Notes: a model not told the origin generated them from the sequence alone. Positions 18,492 to 27,925 are shown, counted from the stretch's first letter. The stretch is 64,000 nucleotides of DNA from JBDFMH01 sp047238125 (GCF_047238125.1 NZ_JBDFMH010000001.1:1240001-1304000), one strand, 5' to 3'. Translations and numbers: made by a program.

Positions 18492-19173
18492 GGAGCAGGA
18501 TAGCGCGATCACCATCTTCGATGTCGATCGCACGCTGACCAGGCGACCGACCTATTCGGCCTTCCTGATCCATGCGGCGCTGCGCCATGCACCGTGGCGG
18601 CTGCTTTTGCTGCCGGCGCTACTGCCGACCGCGATCGGCTATGCGGCGGGTCGCACGCCGCGCAAGCGGATGAAGGAGGCGATGCACCGGATCGCGCTGG
18701 GCGCACGGCTCGATCGGAAGCACGCCGAACCGCTGGCGGAAGCATTCGCCAAGGCGGTCGTCGAACATGGCCTCTTCCGCGAGGCGGCCGCAGCGATCGC
18801 ACGGCAGAAGGCCGAGGGCCGGTCCATCATGCTCGCGACCGCCGCGCCCGAACTCTATATCGCGCCGCTCGCCAGGCAGCTGGGAATCGACATGGTGCTT
18901 GCCAGCCGAAACAGCTGGGAAGGCGGCTGGCTGACACCCGCGATCGGCGGCGAGAATTGCTACGGCCCGGACAAGCTGGCGATGATCCGGGCATCGCTGG
19001 AAGCCCAGGGCATCGATCGCACGCGTGCGCACATCCGTTTCTTTTCCGATCACATCTCGGACGTACCGACCTTCGAGTGGGCGGACGAAGCCTATCTGGT
19101 CAATCCGTCGCCGAAGCTGCGCGCCATCGGGCGACAGCGGGGCTGGCAGGAACTCGACTGGCGATCCGCCTGA
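18484..19173 (+). CDS. HAD-IB family phosphatase
   Basis: A 229-residue haloacid-dehalogenase hydrolase. The catalytic motif I is IFDVDRTLTR near residue 13 (D-x-D-x-T). Motif II Thr is in MLATAAP, and a motif IV D is in FFSDHISDVPTFEWAD. A helical cap with one probable membrane-associated hydrophobic stretch (WRLLLLPALLPTAIGYAAG) lies between, as in SerB/PgpC-like proteins that dephosphorylate serine phosphate or lipid phosphates. The GTG start at 18484 is inside the end of the preceding gene. Likely dephosphorylates the product of the cluster's phosphotransferase. Confidence 0.82.
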   Translation: MAEEQDSAITIFDVDRTLTRRPTYSAFLIHAALRHAPWRLLLLPALLPTAIGYAAGRTPRKRMKEAMHRIALGARLDRKHAEPLAEAFAKAVVEHGLFREAAAAIARQKAEGRSIMLATAAPELYIAPLARQLGIDMVLASRNSWEGGWLTPAIGGENCYGPDKLAMIRASLEAQGIDRTRAHIRFFSDHISDVPTFEWADEAYLVNPSPKLRAIGRQRGWQELDWRSA

Positions 19174-19195
19174 ACCAGATGCGAGGCCGGGGCGA

Positions 19196-20800
19196 TCAGG
19201 GCGCCAGCTTGGTATCGAGATGATCCGACAGCCGCATCGCCAGCGCGACGATGGTCAGCGTCGGATTGGCCCAGCCGCCGGTCGGGAAGACCGAGCTGCC
19301 CGCTACGAACAGGTTGTGATAGCCATGGACGCGGCAATCGGCATCGACCACGCCGGTCGCAGGCGTCTCACCCATGCGAGTGCCGCCGACCTGATGATAG
19401 TTTCCGATCGGGTGGTTGCCCACGGTGGGATCGACCGGCCACTGCACGCCCGGCTCCTCCAGCCACTGGCTCGGTACGACCGATCCAAGGCCCAGCCGGC
19501 GGAATTCGGAATCGAAGGTGCGGGCGATCACGCAGGCGGTGTGCTTATCGATCTCGCTCAATTGCCAATCCAGGTTCGCGCGACGGCTGCCCAGCGCGTC
19601 CCGCTCGGCCGATAGCAGCACGCGGCTGTCGGGGTTTGGCGCCTGTTCACCGCGCGTCATCAAGTAAAGGCCAGTCATCCCGGCTTTCGCACGCGCTTTC
19701 TCCACCTGGCTGCGCAAACCACGGTGAAACCACGACCGCACGGCGCGATAGGCATGATCAAGCGCGCGGCCGCGCTTGCTGGGCGCGATCGAGTGTTTCA
19801 GGTTGTGGTAGAGCTTGTTGCCGAGCGCCACCCCGTGGCGGGGATCGCGCTGCAGCTTGAAGGTCATGATGCTGTTGAGCGCATGTTCGCGGCGCTGGGT
19901 GGCATCGCCCAGCCGCAACGCAGGCGCCAGCGGCGGGCCGTCATGCATGAACCGCTTCTGGAACAGGGACCAGAGCTCATAGGGCTGCTTCGTCTCGATC
20001 CGGCCGATCCGGCCGGTCGGATGTTCCATGAAATAGCGGCCGACCAGATCGCGGCCATTGCCGATGCCGGCCGCCTCGATATCGTCGGATGCCAGCAGCA
20101 GCCGGCTATTCTCCATCGCGCCGCAGGCGACCACGAACTGTCGCGCGGTGATCCTGCGGGTATTTCCGCCGAGCGTACGCACTTCGACATGATCAACGCC
20201 GCGCGCGTCCGGCGTCGCCCGGATCGCGACCGCATTGGCATGGAGCAGAACGCGCACCTTGGCCGAATCTGTCAGGTCGCGGCTGCGGGCGGCAATGAAG
20301 CGGTCGGTCGTCTCGTCGAAGCGCCAGAGCACCGCATCGATCGCGCCGGGATCGAAGCCCGGCGCGGCCACCCCCAGCGCGTCCCACACCCGTGTCGAAT
20401 AGTCATAATCGCCGAGCTCGAAGAAGTCGTGCGCGCGGCGGTAGAAGGGATCGAGATCGGCCAGCGTGATCGGCCAGCCGCTATGATCCACCCAGTCACG
20501 ACGCTCGAAATCGATCGCGTCCAGCTTGGCGCAGCGCCCGCCCCAGATCGATACCGTGCCGCCAAAGAAACGCAGCCGCGCCTGATCGAGATCATAATAG
20601 GGCATGCCGACATTGGCGCCGCGGTACAGATCCTGAGTGGCCTGTTCGAAATCGAGCCCGCCGCTTTCCAGCAACAGCACATCATGCCCTCGCGCCGCCA
20701 GCCCGCGTGCCAGCGTGATGCCGGCCGCACCCGCGCCAATGATGCAGACATCGGCCGGAGCGATCTCGGCCTGGGGATGGGTTTCCAGATCGATCAGCAT
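19196..20800 (-). CDS. GMC family FAD-dependent oxidoreductase
   Basis: A 534-residue flavoprotein of the glucose-methanol-choline family. The FAD-binding CIIGAGAAGITLARGLAARGHDVLLLESGG lies at about 23-52. A second motif is FFGGTVSIWGGRC, and the C-terminal block GSSVFPTGGWANPTLTIVALAMRLSDHL is the family end. No signal peptide is seen. The start MLIDLETHP follows the amidotransferase gene by 13 bases, so the two form an operon. It probably oxidises a sugar, polyol or alcohol group of the product made by this cluster; the substrate cannot be read from sequence. Confidence 0.88.
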   Translation of the reverse strand: MLIDLETHPQAEIAPADVCIIGAGAAGITLARGLAARGHDVLLLESGGLDFEQATQDLYRGANVGMPYYDLDQARLRFFGGTVSIWGGRCAKLDAIDFERRDWVDHSGWPITLADLDPFYRRAHDFFELGDYDYSTRVWDALGVAAPGFDPGAIDAVLWRFDETTDRFIAARSRDLTDSAKVRVLLHANAVAIRATPDARGVDHVEVRTLGGNTRRITARQFVVACGAMENSRLLLASDDIEAAGIGNGRDLVGRYFMEHPTGRIGRIETKQPYELWSLFQKRFMHDGPPLAPALRLGDATQRREHALNSIMTFKLQRDPRHGVALGNKLYHNLKHSIAPSKRGRALDHAYRAVRSWFHRGLRSQVEKARAKAGMTGLYLMTRGEQAPNPDSRVLLSAERDALGSRRANLDWQLSEIDKHTACVIARTFDSEFRRLGLGSVVPSQWLEEPGVQWPVDPTVGNHPIGNYHQVGGTRMGETPATGVVDADCRVHGYHNLFVAGSSVFPTGGWANPTLTIVALAMRLSDHLDTKLAP

Positions 20801-20813
20801 TCGATTCTCACTG

Positions 20814-22742
20814 TCAGGCGGCGCGCGCGGTCGATCCGCGGCCGACGGCGATGTTCTGATCCCACCAGCAGCTGAACATGGCGATCGCGTACAGCATCCG
20901 GCCGTGATTTGCGGTGCCGTCGCGATGTTCGGCGAACAGTGCCTCGACCGCGGACGGCCGCAGATAACCGGCCGCCGCCGCGCCGCTGTCGTTCCAGATC
21001 GTGCGCGCGAATTCGGCGAAATCGCCGCGAAACCATTCTGCGAACGGCAGCTGGAAGCCGCGCTTGCGCATGTCGAACGTGCCCGGCGGCAGCCAGTCCT
21101 TGGTCGCTTCGCGCAGCGCAAATTTGCCGACCTTGCCGCGCATCTTCATCGATCGCGGCATCGTCATCACCCAATCGACGAAGATATGCGACAGGAACGG
21201 CACGCGTGCCTCGATCGAATGGGCCATGCTCGGACGATCGAGGCGGGGCAACAGCGATCCCGGCATGTGGATCGTCAGATCGGCAAGCTGGAACTGCTCC
21301 AGCGGATCGAGCCCGCGGCCGATGCCACTGCCGAAATATTCCTGCTCCAGCCGGGCGAGATCGTCGTCATGCCGCTGTCGCGCAAGGAAATCGGGCTCGT
21401 AGAGCCGCGCGCGCGCCTGGGGCGACGACATCTGCGTGCCGGCGAAGAAGCGCTGGAAGCTGCTGTCCAGCCGTGCCGCTTCGATGAACTTCACCGCATT
21501 CTGGCGCTTGTAGCTCCAGCGCGGCGATGCGCCGCCCGGGATTGCCTCGACCAGTCCGGCGAGCGGGCCGAGCGCCTTGATCAGTGGGCTCCACCGTGCT
21601 GCTTCCAGCGCGGTTCGCTGCCGCTTGTAGCCGGCGAAGATCTCGTCCGATCCTTCGCCGCACAGCACGACCTTCACATGCTCGGCCGCCAGCTTCGACA
21701 GATGCCAGTGAGGGACTGCCGAGGTTGCTGCACAGGGCTCATCGAACGACGCCTGCACCGCGGGCAGGAGATCGGCGGTGCGTGCCGCTTCCAGCTGCAG
21801 CACGATGTGTTCAAGCCCCAGGTGGCGGGCGATCCGCGCGGCCTGCTCGGTCTCGTCGATCCGGGATCCCGGATAGCCGATCGTGAACGCCTTGAACGGT
21901 GTCGGATCGATCTTCGTCATCGCTGCCGACATCGCGCTGGAATCAACCCCGCCCGACAGGAACACACCGACCGGCACATCAGACAGCATGTGGCGGCGCG
22001 TGGTTTCCAGGAAGCGGCGCCGCGTCTCCTCGATCCATTCGCCTTCGCTCATCGCTGGGCCGTGGCGGAAGCTCGGCTGCCAGAACGGCCGAACGACTGC
22101 GTCCCCGGTGGCCTCGACCCGCAGCACATGGCCGGGATCGAGGCTGCGGACCTGGGCGAAGATCGAGCGCGGCGGCTGCACATGGCCGAACATGAAGAAG
22201 TCATGCACGCCGCGGTCGCTGACATCGAAGCTGTGCCCGGGCAGCGGCCGCAACGCCCGGATCTCGGACGCGAACGCGAGCCCGCCATTCTGTTCGGTCA
22301 CATAGAGCGGCTTGACGCCCAGCGGGTCGCGCGCCAGCGTCAGACTGCGCGTCGCGCGATCCCAAATGGCGGTCGCGAACATGCCTTCCAGCCGTATCCA
22401 GGCATCGTCGCCCCAGTGCAGATAGGCGGCCAGCAGCGTTTCGGTATCGCTATGGGTCTCGAACCGATGGCCTGCCGCCTCGAGTGCGGGACGCAGTTCG
22501 AGATGGTTGTAGATCTCGCCGTTGGTGACGATCACGTAGCGGCCGTCAGGGCTGGTCATCGGCTGGTGGCCGCCGGCCAGATCGATGATGCTCAGCCGTC
22601 GCATCCCGAAGCCGAAATCGCCGTCGATGAACTGGCCCTGATCGTCCGGCCCGCGATGGATGATCGTGTCGCATTGCTGGCGGATCTGATCCGTGGAGAC
22701 AGTGCGCGACGAGCGCGCATACCATCCGGCAATTCCGCACAT
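20814..22742 (-). CDS. Glutamine-hydrolysing asparagine synthase-like amidotransferase
   Basis: A 642-residue protein with an N-terminal class II glutaminase (Cys2 in MCGIAGW, RRLSIIDLAGG, NGEIYNH) and a C-terminal synthetase domain with the PP-loop SGGVDSSAMSAA near residue 263 and CGEGSDEIFAGY. It may make asparagine. The GMC oxidoreductase, flippase and nucleotidyltransferases around it suggest it amidates a carboxylate on a surface glycan or lipid instead, like the amidotransferases of exosortase/EPS loci. First gene of the pair with the GMC enzyme. Confidence 0.88.
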   Translation of the reverse strand: MCGIAGWYARSSRTVSTDQIRQQCDTIIHRGPDDQGQFIDGDFGFGMRRLSIIDLAGGHQPMTSPDGRYVIVTNGEIYNHLELRPALEAAGHRFETHSDTETLLAAYLHWGDDAWIRLEGMFATAIWDRATRSLTLARDPLGVKPLYVTEQNGGLAFASEIRALRPLPGHSFDVSDRGVHDFFMFGHVQPPRSIFAQVRSLDPGHVLRVEATGDAVVRPFWQPSFRHGPAMSEGEWIEETRRRFLETTRRHMLSDVPVGVFLSGGVDSSAMSAAMTKIDPTPFKAFTIGYPGSRIDETEQAARIARHLGLEHIVLQLEAARTADLLPAVQASFDEPCAATSAVPHWHLSKLAAEHVKVVLCGEGSDEIFAGYKRQRTALEAARWSPLIKALGPLAGLVEAIPGGASPRWSYKRQNAVKFIEAARLDSSFQRFFAGTQMSSPQARARLYEPDFLARQRHDDDLARLEQEYFGSGIGRGLDPLEQFQLADLTIHMPGSLLPRLDRPSMAHSIEARVPFLSHIFVDWVMTMPRSMKMRGKVGKFALREATKDWLPPGTFDMRKRGFQLPFAEWFRGDFAEFARTIWNDSGAAAAGYLRPSAVEALFAEHRDGTANHGRMLYAIAMFSCWWDQNIAVGRGSTARAA

Positions 22743-22894
22743 CGACTGTCTGCGCTCCCAAGCGAGGAAGGATGGACACGCACTGCGCGGCCAAGGCCAC
22801 CGGCGACGCCGGCAAGCGCTCGCGGATAGGCGATCGGACGCGCGCTAGGAAGCCCGATTTGCAACCTGGGCCAGCAGAGACGCGCCCCGGCGGC

Positions 22895-24241
22895 TTACAT
22901 CAGCGCGGCGTCCTCCGCCGGGGGCGCGGCCTGCGGCCGCCCGATCGCGCGAAACGCCAGCAACGCAGTTGTCAGATAACCAGCCAGCGTGGCGATCGCG
23001 ACGGCCCAGGCGATGCCCGTCGCTTCATGCCCGGTTAGCAGCATGATCGAGACGAGCAGTACGAGCAGCGTCACTGCGCGCGCCATCAACGCCTGCCCGG
23101 GCCGGCCCGACGCATGGAGCACCGGTTCGAACGCGACGGATGCGAGATCCAGGCTGGCTGCGATGGCCAGCGGTACCAGGATCACCGCTCCCACGCGATA
23201 TTCCTCGCCGCCGACCAGCGCCAGCAATTCGCCACCCGCCGTCAATGCCAAAGAGATCACCACCACAGCGGCTGCTGCGGCCACCAGGCTGGTCTGCACC
23301 GCCAGCTTGCGGAATTCGGCCGCGCCGGCCGTTACTCGCGCATGTGAGACTTCGGCATAGACCACGCGCGTCAGCAGCAGCGACAGCTTGCCCAGCGCCT
23401 GGGTGATCTGGCTGGCCAGCCGGTAAAGGCCCGCCGACGCCGCGCCGACGAGCCCACCCACTGCCAGCAGCGGCCCGAACCGCACGATCGCATCAAGCGT
23501 GACGGTGACATGGCTCAGCAGGAAGAAGCGGATCAGACCCGGATTCTCGGCGAGCCCGCGCCGCCACTCGCGTACATATCGCAGCTTCACCGATTGCGGC
23601 ACCAGCCGGCGGGCGGTGAGCCAGTACAGCGTGGCCTCGATCAGGTCGACGATCACCCACGCGATCAGGAAGCGACCCACCGACGGCCCGATCTGCCAGA
23701 TCAGCAGCGCCGCGACCAGCCGACCGACAGGGACCACCGCCTCGACATAGACTGCCAGATCGAACCGATGCAGCGCGCGGACGATTCCGGTCGGCGCAGA
23801 AACCAGCGCCAGCGACATACCGCAGCAGAACCAGAAGGCCTGATCTGCATGGGCGGGATCGATATCCAGCAGCCGGCCGAAGCCATAGATCATCACTGCC
23901 GCGATTAGGCAGCCCACGGCCGCGCCCGCAATATCGAACAGGCCACCGATCATGCCCAGCCGGCCGAAGCGATCCCATGCCTCGGAATGGATATGATCGG
24001 CACCGTAGCGCACCACCGTCCGCCAGCTCTGGACGCCGGTGATGCCGCTAATCGCCAGCGCCGCACCGAAGATCAGCGAGAAGTGGCCGAAATCCTCAAG
24101 ACCCAGAGATCGCGTGAGAATCGCGAGATAGGCAAGACCGCAGACAGCGCCGAAACCCTTTCCGCCCAGCAGCCAGGCAGTATTGGCGAGGATGCGGTAC
24201 AGCGGTGATCGATCGGCGAGGGACGGACGGGCCGGCTTCAT
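22895..24241 (-). CDS. Polysaccharide/lipid flippase of the MOP superfamily (Wzx-like)
   Basis: A 448-residue integral membrane protein with about twelve to fourteen hydrophobic segments, starting with NTAWLLGGKGFGAVCGLAYLAILTRSLGLEDFGHFSLIFG, the typical Wzx/RfbX beginning. The start MKPARPS (24241) is preceded by an AGGGGG Shine-Dalgarno five bases away; longer starts at 24298 and 24319 are less likely. It is expected to move lipid-linked units to the periplasmic face. It is divergent from the nucleotidyltransferase at 24349, which makes the interval 24242-24348 a shared promoter region. Confidence 0.85.
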   Translation of the reverse strand: MKPARPSLADRSPLYRILANTAWLLGGKGFGAVCGLAYLAILTRSLGLEDFGHFSLIFGAALAISGITGVQSWRTVVRYGADHIHSEAWDRFGRLGMIGGLFDIAGAAVGCLIAAVMIYGFGRLLDIDPAHADQAFWFCCGMSLALVSAPTGIVRALHRFDLAVYVEAVVPVGRLVAALLIWQIGPSVGRFLIAWVIVDLIEATLYWLTARRLVPQSVKLRYVREWRRGLAENPGLIRFFLLSHVTVTLDAIVRFGPLLAVGGLVGAASAGLYRLASQITQALGKLSLLLTRVVYAEVSHARVTAGAAEFRKLAVQTSLVAAAAAVVVISLALTAGGELLALVGGEEYRVGAVILVPLAIAASLDLASVAFEPVLHASGRPGQALMARAVTLLVLLVSIMLLTGHEATGIAWAVAIATLAGYLTTALLAFRAIGRPQAAPPAEDAALM

Positions 24242-24348
24242 GCGGCCCCCTAGTCCGGCAGCAGGCAATGTTGCAACGGATTGCTGGGGTGAAGCCATGC
24301 CTGCAGCCGGCGCTTCCATCCGGCATCGAACCGATCTAGTGGGCGGCC

Positions 24349-25086
24349 ATGATCGAGAATGCCATTCTGCTCAGCGCGGGCCAAGGCTCGCGCATGCTGC
24401 CCTTGACCACCGAAATGCCCAAATGCCTGATCGATTTTTCGGGGCGATCGCTGCTGGCCTGGCAGATCGAGATGCTGGCGCGCGGTGGCGTGAAGCGGAT
24501 CGACGTCGTCACAGGCTTCATGACCGACAAGGTATCGGACGAGATCACCCGGCTCGGTGATGGCCGGGTCGAGATCCGCACCCGCTTCAATCCGTTCTAC
24601 AAGGTCGCGGACAATCTCGGATCCTGCTGGATCGCGCGCGAGGCGATGGAGGACGACTTCCTGATCCTGAACGGCGACACGCTGGTGTCCGAGGAGATCG
24701 TGCGCCGAGTTCAGGAAGGTGGTGACTGGCCGATCGCGGTGACGGTCGATGTGAAGGCCGACTATGACAGCGACGACATGAAGGTCACGCGCGATGGCGA
24801 CGGCCGGCTGCAGCGGATCGGCAAGACGCTGTCGGCGGACGAGACCAATGCGGAATCGATCGGCTTCCTGGCGTTCCGCGGCGACGGCCCGGCGATCTTC
24901 CTAAATGCCGTGGCTGCGGCGATGCGCACGCCCGAAGGTGTGCAGCACTGGTATCTGAAGGTGATCGACAGCCTGGCCGCGACCGGCAAGGTCGGCACCG
25001 TCTCGATCGAGGGGCTGGGCTGGGCCGAGGTCGACTTCCTGAACGACATCGAGATCGCGACCCAGCTGACGAACCGCTGGGCCTGA
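24349..25086 (+). CDS. NTP transferase, sugar- or polyol-phosphate nucleotidyltransferase
   Basis: A 245-residue enzyme with the full nucleotidyltransferase signature AGQGSRMLPLTTEMPKCL at 10-27, the acidic metal site LNGDTLV near residue 105, and a terminal WAEVDFLNDIE. It resembles the cytidylyltransferase domains that activate inositol- or choline-phosphate (LicC / IPCT-like). The CDP-alcohol phosphotransferase three genes on makes a CDP-alcohol product plausible; this is inference. It is transcribed towards the HIT gene, which is on the other strand. Confidence 0.82.
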   Translation: MIENAILLSAGQGSRMLPLTTEMPKCLIDFSGRSLLAWQIEMLARGGVKRIDVVTGFMTDKVSDEITRLGDGRVEIRTRFNPFYKVADNLGSCWIAREAMEDDFLILNGDTLVSEEIVRRVQEGGDWPIAVTVDVKADYDSDDMKVTRDGDGRLQRIGKTLSADETNAESIGFLAFRGDGPAIFLNAVAAAMRTPEGVQHWYLKVIDSLAATGKVGTVSIEGLGWAEVDFLNDIEIATQLTNRWA

Positions 25087-25099
25087 CCGGTCCGCGCTC

Positions 25100-25528
25100 T
25101 CAGGCGAACGCATCCTTCAGCCAGCGCACCATCGTGGCGATCTGGCCGGCACCCAACGTAATCACGCGGCCCAGTTCGGGCAGCTTCGGCCAGCCCGCAT
25201 CCTCGAACCGTTCGCCGCCCCATTCCCGATCGCCCTCGTACCGGGGGATCACGTGGAAATGGACGTGCGGATCGACCATCATCAGCATCAGATAATTGAT
25301 ACGCTGATAGCCAACTACCTTGGCAAGCGCCGTCTCGATCGCGGTGCTGACCAGCTTCAGCTCTGCATGGGCGGCAGCCGGCAGCTCTGCGAACGCGGTG
25401 GCATCGGATCGCGCGGCCAGCACCAGGCTGCCCAGCGTCGGCTGGGCCGGGCGCAGCAGCACCAGCCAGTGATCAAATTCGGCGACCAGCGTACCCGGAT
25501 AGCCGAACTTCTCGATCGTCGCGTTCAT
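25100..25528 (-). CDS. HIT family hydrolase
   Basis: A 142-residue histidine-triad protein. The triad is visible as P-H-V-H-F-H-V-I-P-R near residue 87-96. HIT enzymes cleave nucleoside phosphoramidates, dinucleoside polyphosphates or CDP-linked compounds. The ATG at 25528 overlaps the stop of the CDP-alcohol phosphotransferase (ATGA), so the two are co-translated. It may recycle a nucleotide by-product of that enzyme. Confidence 0.85.
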   Translation of the reverse strand: MNATIEKFGYPGTLVAEFDHWLVLLRPAQPTLGSLVLAARSDATAFAELPAAAHAELKLVSTAIETALAKVVGYQRINYLMLMMVDPHVHFHVIPRYEGDREWGGERFEDAGWPKLPELGRVITLGAGQIATMVRWLKDAFA

Positions 25529-26667
25529 CGTGCGGGCTCCGCCAACCAGGATGTGATTGCCATGCCGCGCCGGCGCGCCGCCATCGCCTGCACCAGCCGC
25601 ACGGCATGAACCGCGCAGGAAATGCCCGTCCACCAAGCAACCGCGATCAGGCCGAGATCCGGCCGCCCGACGATCAGCGATGCGAACAGGATCACCATGT
25701 TGGGGTTGCGCCGTGCGGTCACCAGCCGGAACCGGCTGTCGAAGCGCTGCCAGACATGGATGTGCATCATGCCGTTGCGGCGCATGAACACGCCTTCGAT
25801 CAGCCGCTGGACCAGATAGCCCCCCTGGATCACGCCCTGCACCCACCAGAATGTCGTGCTGTCATAGGCCAGTCCCCAGCTGGCAAGGCCGGTCGCCCAG
25901 AACCACCACCAGAAGGGCGGATGCACGAGATCGATCCCGTGATCGAAGATATTGCCCCATTTCGACGAGGTGATCGTGCAGCGGGCAAGCTTGCCGTCGA
26001 CCGTGTCGAGCACCATGAAAACCAGCCCCACCGCCATGCCGAGCCAGTACTGGCCGATCGCGAAGCAATAGGTGGCTGCCACGCAACAGATCGCACCTAC
26101 TGCCGTCACCATGTTGGGTGTGATCCCCAGCCGCGCGGCGATGCGGGTCAGCACCAGCGCCCATTCGGGCCAAAGATATTTGGTGAGCAGGTCCGTCACG
26201 CCCTTGTAGGCGCCGAAATAGCTCTTCCGTTCGGCCGCGCGCACCGTATCGGCGGTGAGCGGCATCAGGAACGGCGTCTCGCGCTTACGCAGCTGCTTGT
26301 TCTCGATGGTGGGGCCGTCCTCGATTGCGAACGCATGCAGGCCACTGGCGGGATCGAGCGACCTGCCGTCCCGCATCGCCGTGGCCACCATGCGCGCTTC
26401 GTCCGCATCGCGCGCGTGCACGATCGCCGGGCTGCCGCCGCAGGTTACCGCCATGCCGGGATTGCCGGCAATGTGGCGGAGCCAGGCCGGATCGAACACG
26501 AAAGCCGCATTGACGACCAGCACGGGCCCGATTGCCCGCGTGGCATCGACCATGTCCGTACCCATGGCGGCTGCGATCCGCGCAAGACGCTTGTCTAGCG
26601 GCAAGCCCCATAGCCTTACCGGATTAGAACCGATGATCGAGACGGGGGGGATAGTGCGGTCGGACAT
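25525..26667 (-). CDS. CDP-alcohol phosphotransferase with N-terminal extension
   Basis: A 380-residue membrane enzyme that joins a CDP-activated alcohol to an acceptor hydroxyl. The catalytic motif is complete: D-T-V-D-G-K-L-A-R, then G-N-I-F-D-H-G-I-D, giving D-x2-DG-x2-AR...G-x3-D-x3-D at about residues 210-235, within six hydrophobic segments. The first 150 residues are soluble; SNPVRLWGLPLDKRLAR looks like a degenerate nucleotidyltransferase loop, recalling the IPCT/DIPPS fusion of di-inositol-phosphate synthesis. Translationally coupled to the HIT gene. Confidence 0.85.
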   Translation of the reverse strand: MSDRTIPPVSIIGSNPVRLWGLPLDKRLARIAAAMGTDMVDATRAIGPVLVVNAAFVFDPAWLRHIAGNPGMAVTCGGSPAIVHARDADEARMVATAMRDGRSLDPASGLHAFAIEDGPTIENKQLRKRETPFLMPLTADTVRAAERKSYFGAYKGVTDLLTKYLWPEWALVLTRIAARLGITPNMVTAVGAICCVAATYCFAIGQYWLGMAVGLVFMVLDTVDGKLARCTITSSKWGNIFDHGIDLVHPPFWWWFWATGLASWGLAYDSTTFWWVQGVIQGGYLVQRLIEGVFMRRNGMMHIHVWQRFDSRFRLVTARRNPNMVILFASLIVGRPDLGLIAVAWWTGISCAVHAVRLVQAMAARRRGMAITSWLAEPAR

Positions 26668-26722
26668 GGCGAACGGCCCTTAGGGTCCAAACTCGATCAG
26701 GTCGAGGATCGTGATCGCAACG

Positions 26723-27898
26723 TTAGGCGGTGGTGCCCCCTGCCCCCTGATCGGCCCGCCAACGAGCCAACCGGGCCGCAGCTTCGTCCAGGACGGCATC
26801 ACCCTTGGCAAAACAGAAGCGGACCAGCCCGCGCGGCGCCGTGCCGCCGATATAGAAGGCTGAGAGCGGAATCGTGGCCACGCCGGCCTCATGCAGCATC
26901 CGGCGCGCCAGATCGGTATGGTCGCCATCGATCCCCGATGCGGGCAGATCGACGGTCAGGAAATAGGTCGCCCGGCTCGGCAGAACGGCGAAGCCCGCGG
27001 CGGCAAGCGCGCCCGCGAGCCGATCGCGTGACCGGGCGAGATCGGTGCGGCCGCGATCGAAGAAAGCCTGCTCGAACCCGAGGCCGAACGCGACCGCCGT
27101 CTGCAGGTTGGGCGCGGTCGAGAAGGTGAGGAACTGGTGCGCGCGCGCGATCGGCCCGAGCAGCCGATCGGCGGCAATGACGAACCCCACCTTCCAGCCG
27201 GTGACGCCGAAGATCTTGCCGGCCGATCCGATCTTCACCGTACGGTCAGCCATGCCAGGCAGGCCGATCATCGTGACATGCTCGCTGCCATCGAAGACGA
27301 CATGTTCCCAGACCTCGTCGCAGATCGCGATCAGGTCGTGCTTGCAACACAAGGCGGCGAGCGCCTTCAGCTCGTCGCGACTGGCGACGGTCGCGGCCGG
27401 ATTGTTCGGATTGTTGAGCAGGATCGCCCTGGTGTGCGGCCCGATCGCTGCGGCCGCCGCCGCGATCGGCAGCCGCCAGTCGGGCGCGGTCAGCGTGATC
27501 GGCACCGCCCGGCCCCCGGCACGCTCGATCAGCGGCCGATAGGCGTCATAGACGGGTTCGAACACGATCACTTCGTCGCCTGCAGATAGGATCGCAAGCA
27601 GAGCCGCCGCGATCGCCTCGGTCGCGCCGGAGGTGATGAGGACATTATTCGCGCCCAGGTCGAGCGACTGAAAGCGGCGATAATGGGCGGCGACCGCATC
27701 GCGCAGCACGGGCAGGCCCTGCGACGGCGCATATTGGTTCGGGCCATCCAGCAGGGCACGGGCGGCCGCATCGAGCAGTTCCGACGGCCCGATCGTATCC
27801 GGGAAGCCCTGCCCCAGATTGATCGCGCCCAGCGCGCGCGCCTGGCCGGACATCTCCTCGAAGATGGTCGTCGCCATGTTCTGGTAGAGCCGGTTCAT
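26723..27898 (-). CDS. Class I/II PLP-dependent aminotransferase (YbdL/MtnE-like)
   Basis: A 391-residue fold-type I aminotransferase. Visible are INLGQGFPD near residue 26, the N-NPNNP substrate/PLP loop (LLNNPNNPAATV), D in CDEVWEHVVFDG, and the PLP lysine in SAGKIFGVTGWKVG. This pattern fits the methionine/kynurenine aminotransferase branch, acting on methionine, phenylalanine or aromatic amino acids with 2-oxo acids. It stands alone between the CDP-alcohol gene and bphP; 28 bases separate it from the bphP stop. Confidence 0.88.
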   Translation of the reverse strand: MNRLYQNMATTIFEEMSGQARALGAINLGQGFPDTIGPSELLDAAARALLDGPNQYAPSQGLPVLRDAVAAHYRRFQSLDLGANNVLITSGATEAIAAALLAILSAGDEVIVFEPVYDAYRPLIERAGGRAVPITLTAPDWRLPIAAAAAAIGPHTRAILLNNPNNPAATVASRDELKALAALCCKHDLIAICDEVWEHVVFDGSEHVTMIGLPGMADRTVKIGSAGKIFGVTGWKVGFVIAADRLLGPIARAHQFLTFSTAPNLQTAVAFGLGFEQAFFDRGRTDLARSRDRLAGALAAAGFAVLPSRATYFLTVDLPASGIDGDHTDLARRMLHEAGVATIPLSAFYIGGTAPRGLVRFCFAKGDAVLDEAAARLARWRADQGAGGTTA

Positions 27899-27925
27899 GG
27901 CAACATCACGCGCGGCATCCGCTGC

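Noticed and set aside
20637..22829. 730-codon plus-strand open frame opposite the asparagine-synthase gene
   Set aside because: Its composition (His/Arg/Gln-rich, no domain) is the typical antisense shadow of GC-rich coding DNA.
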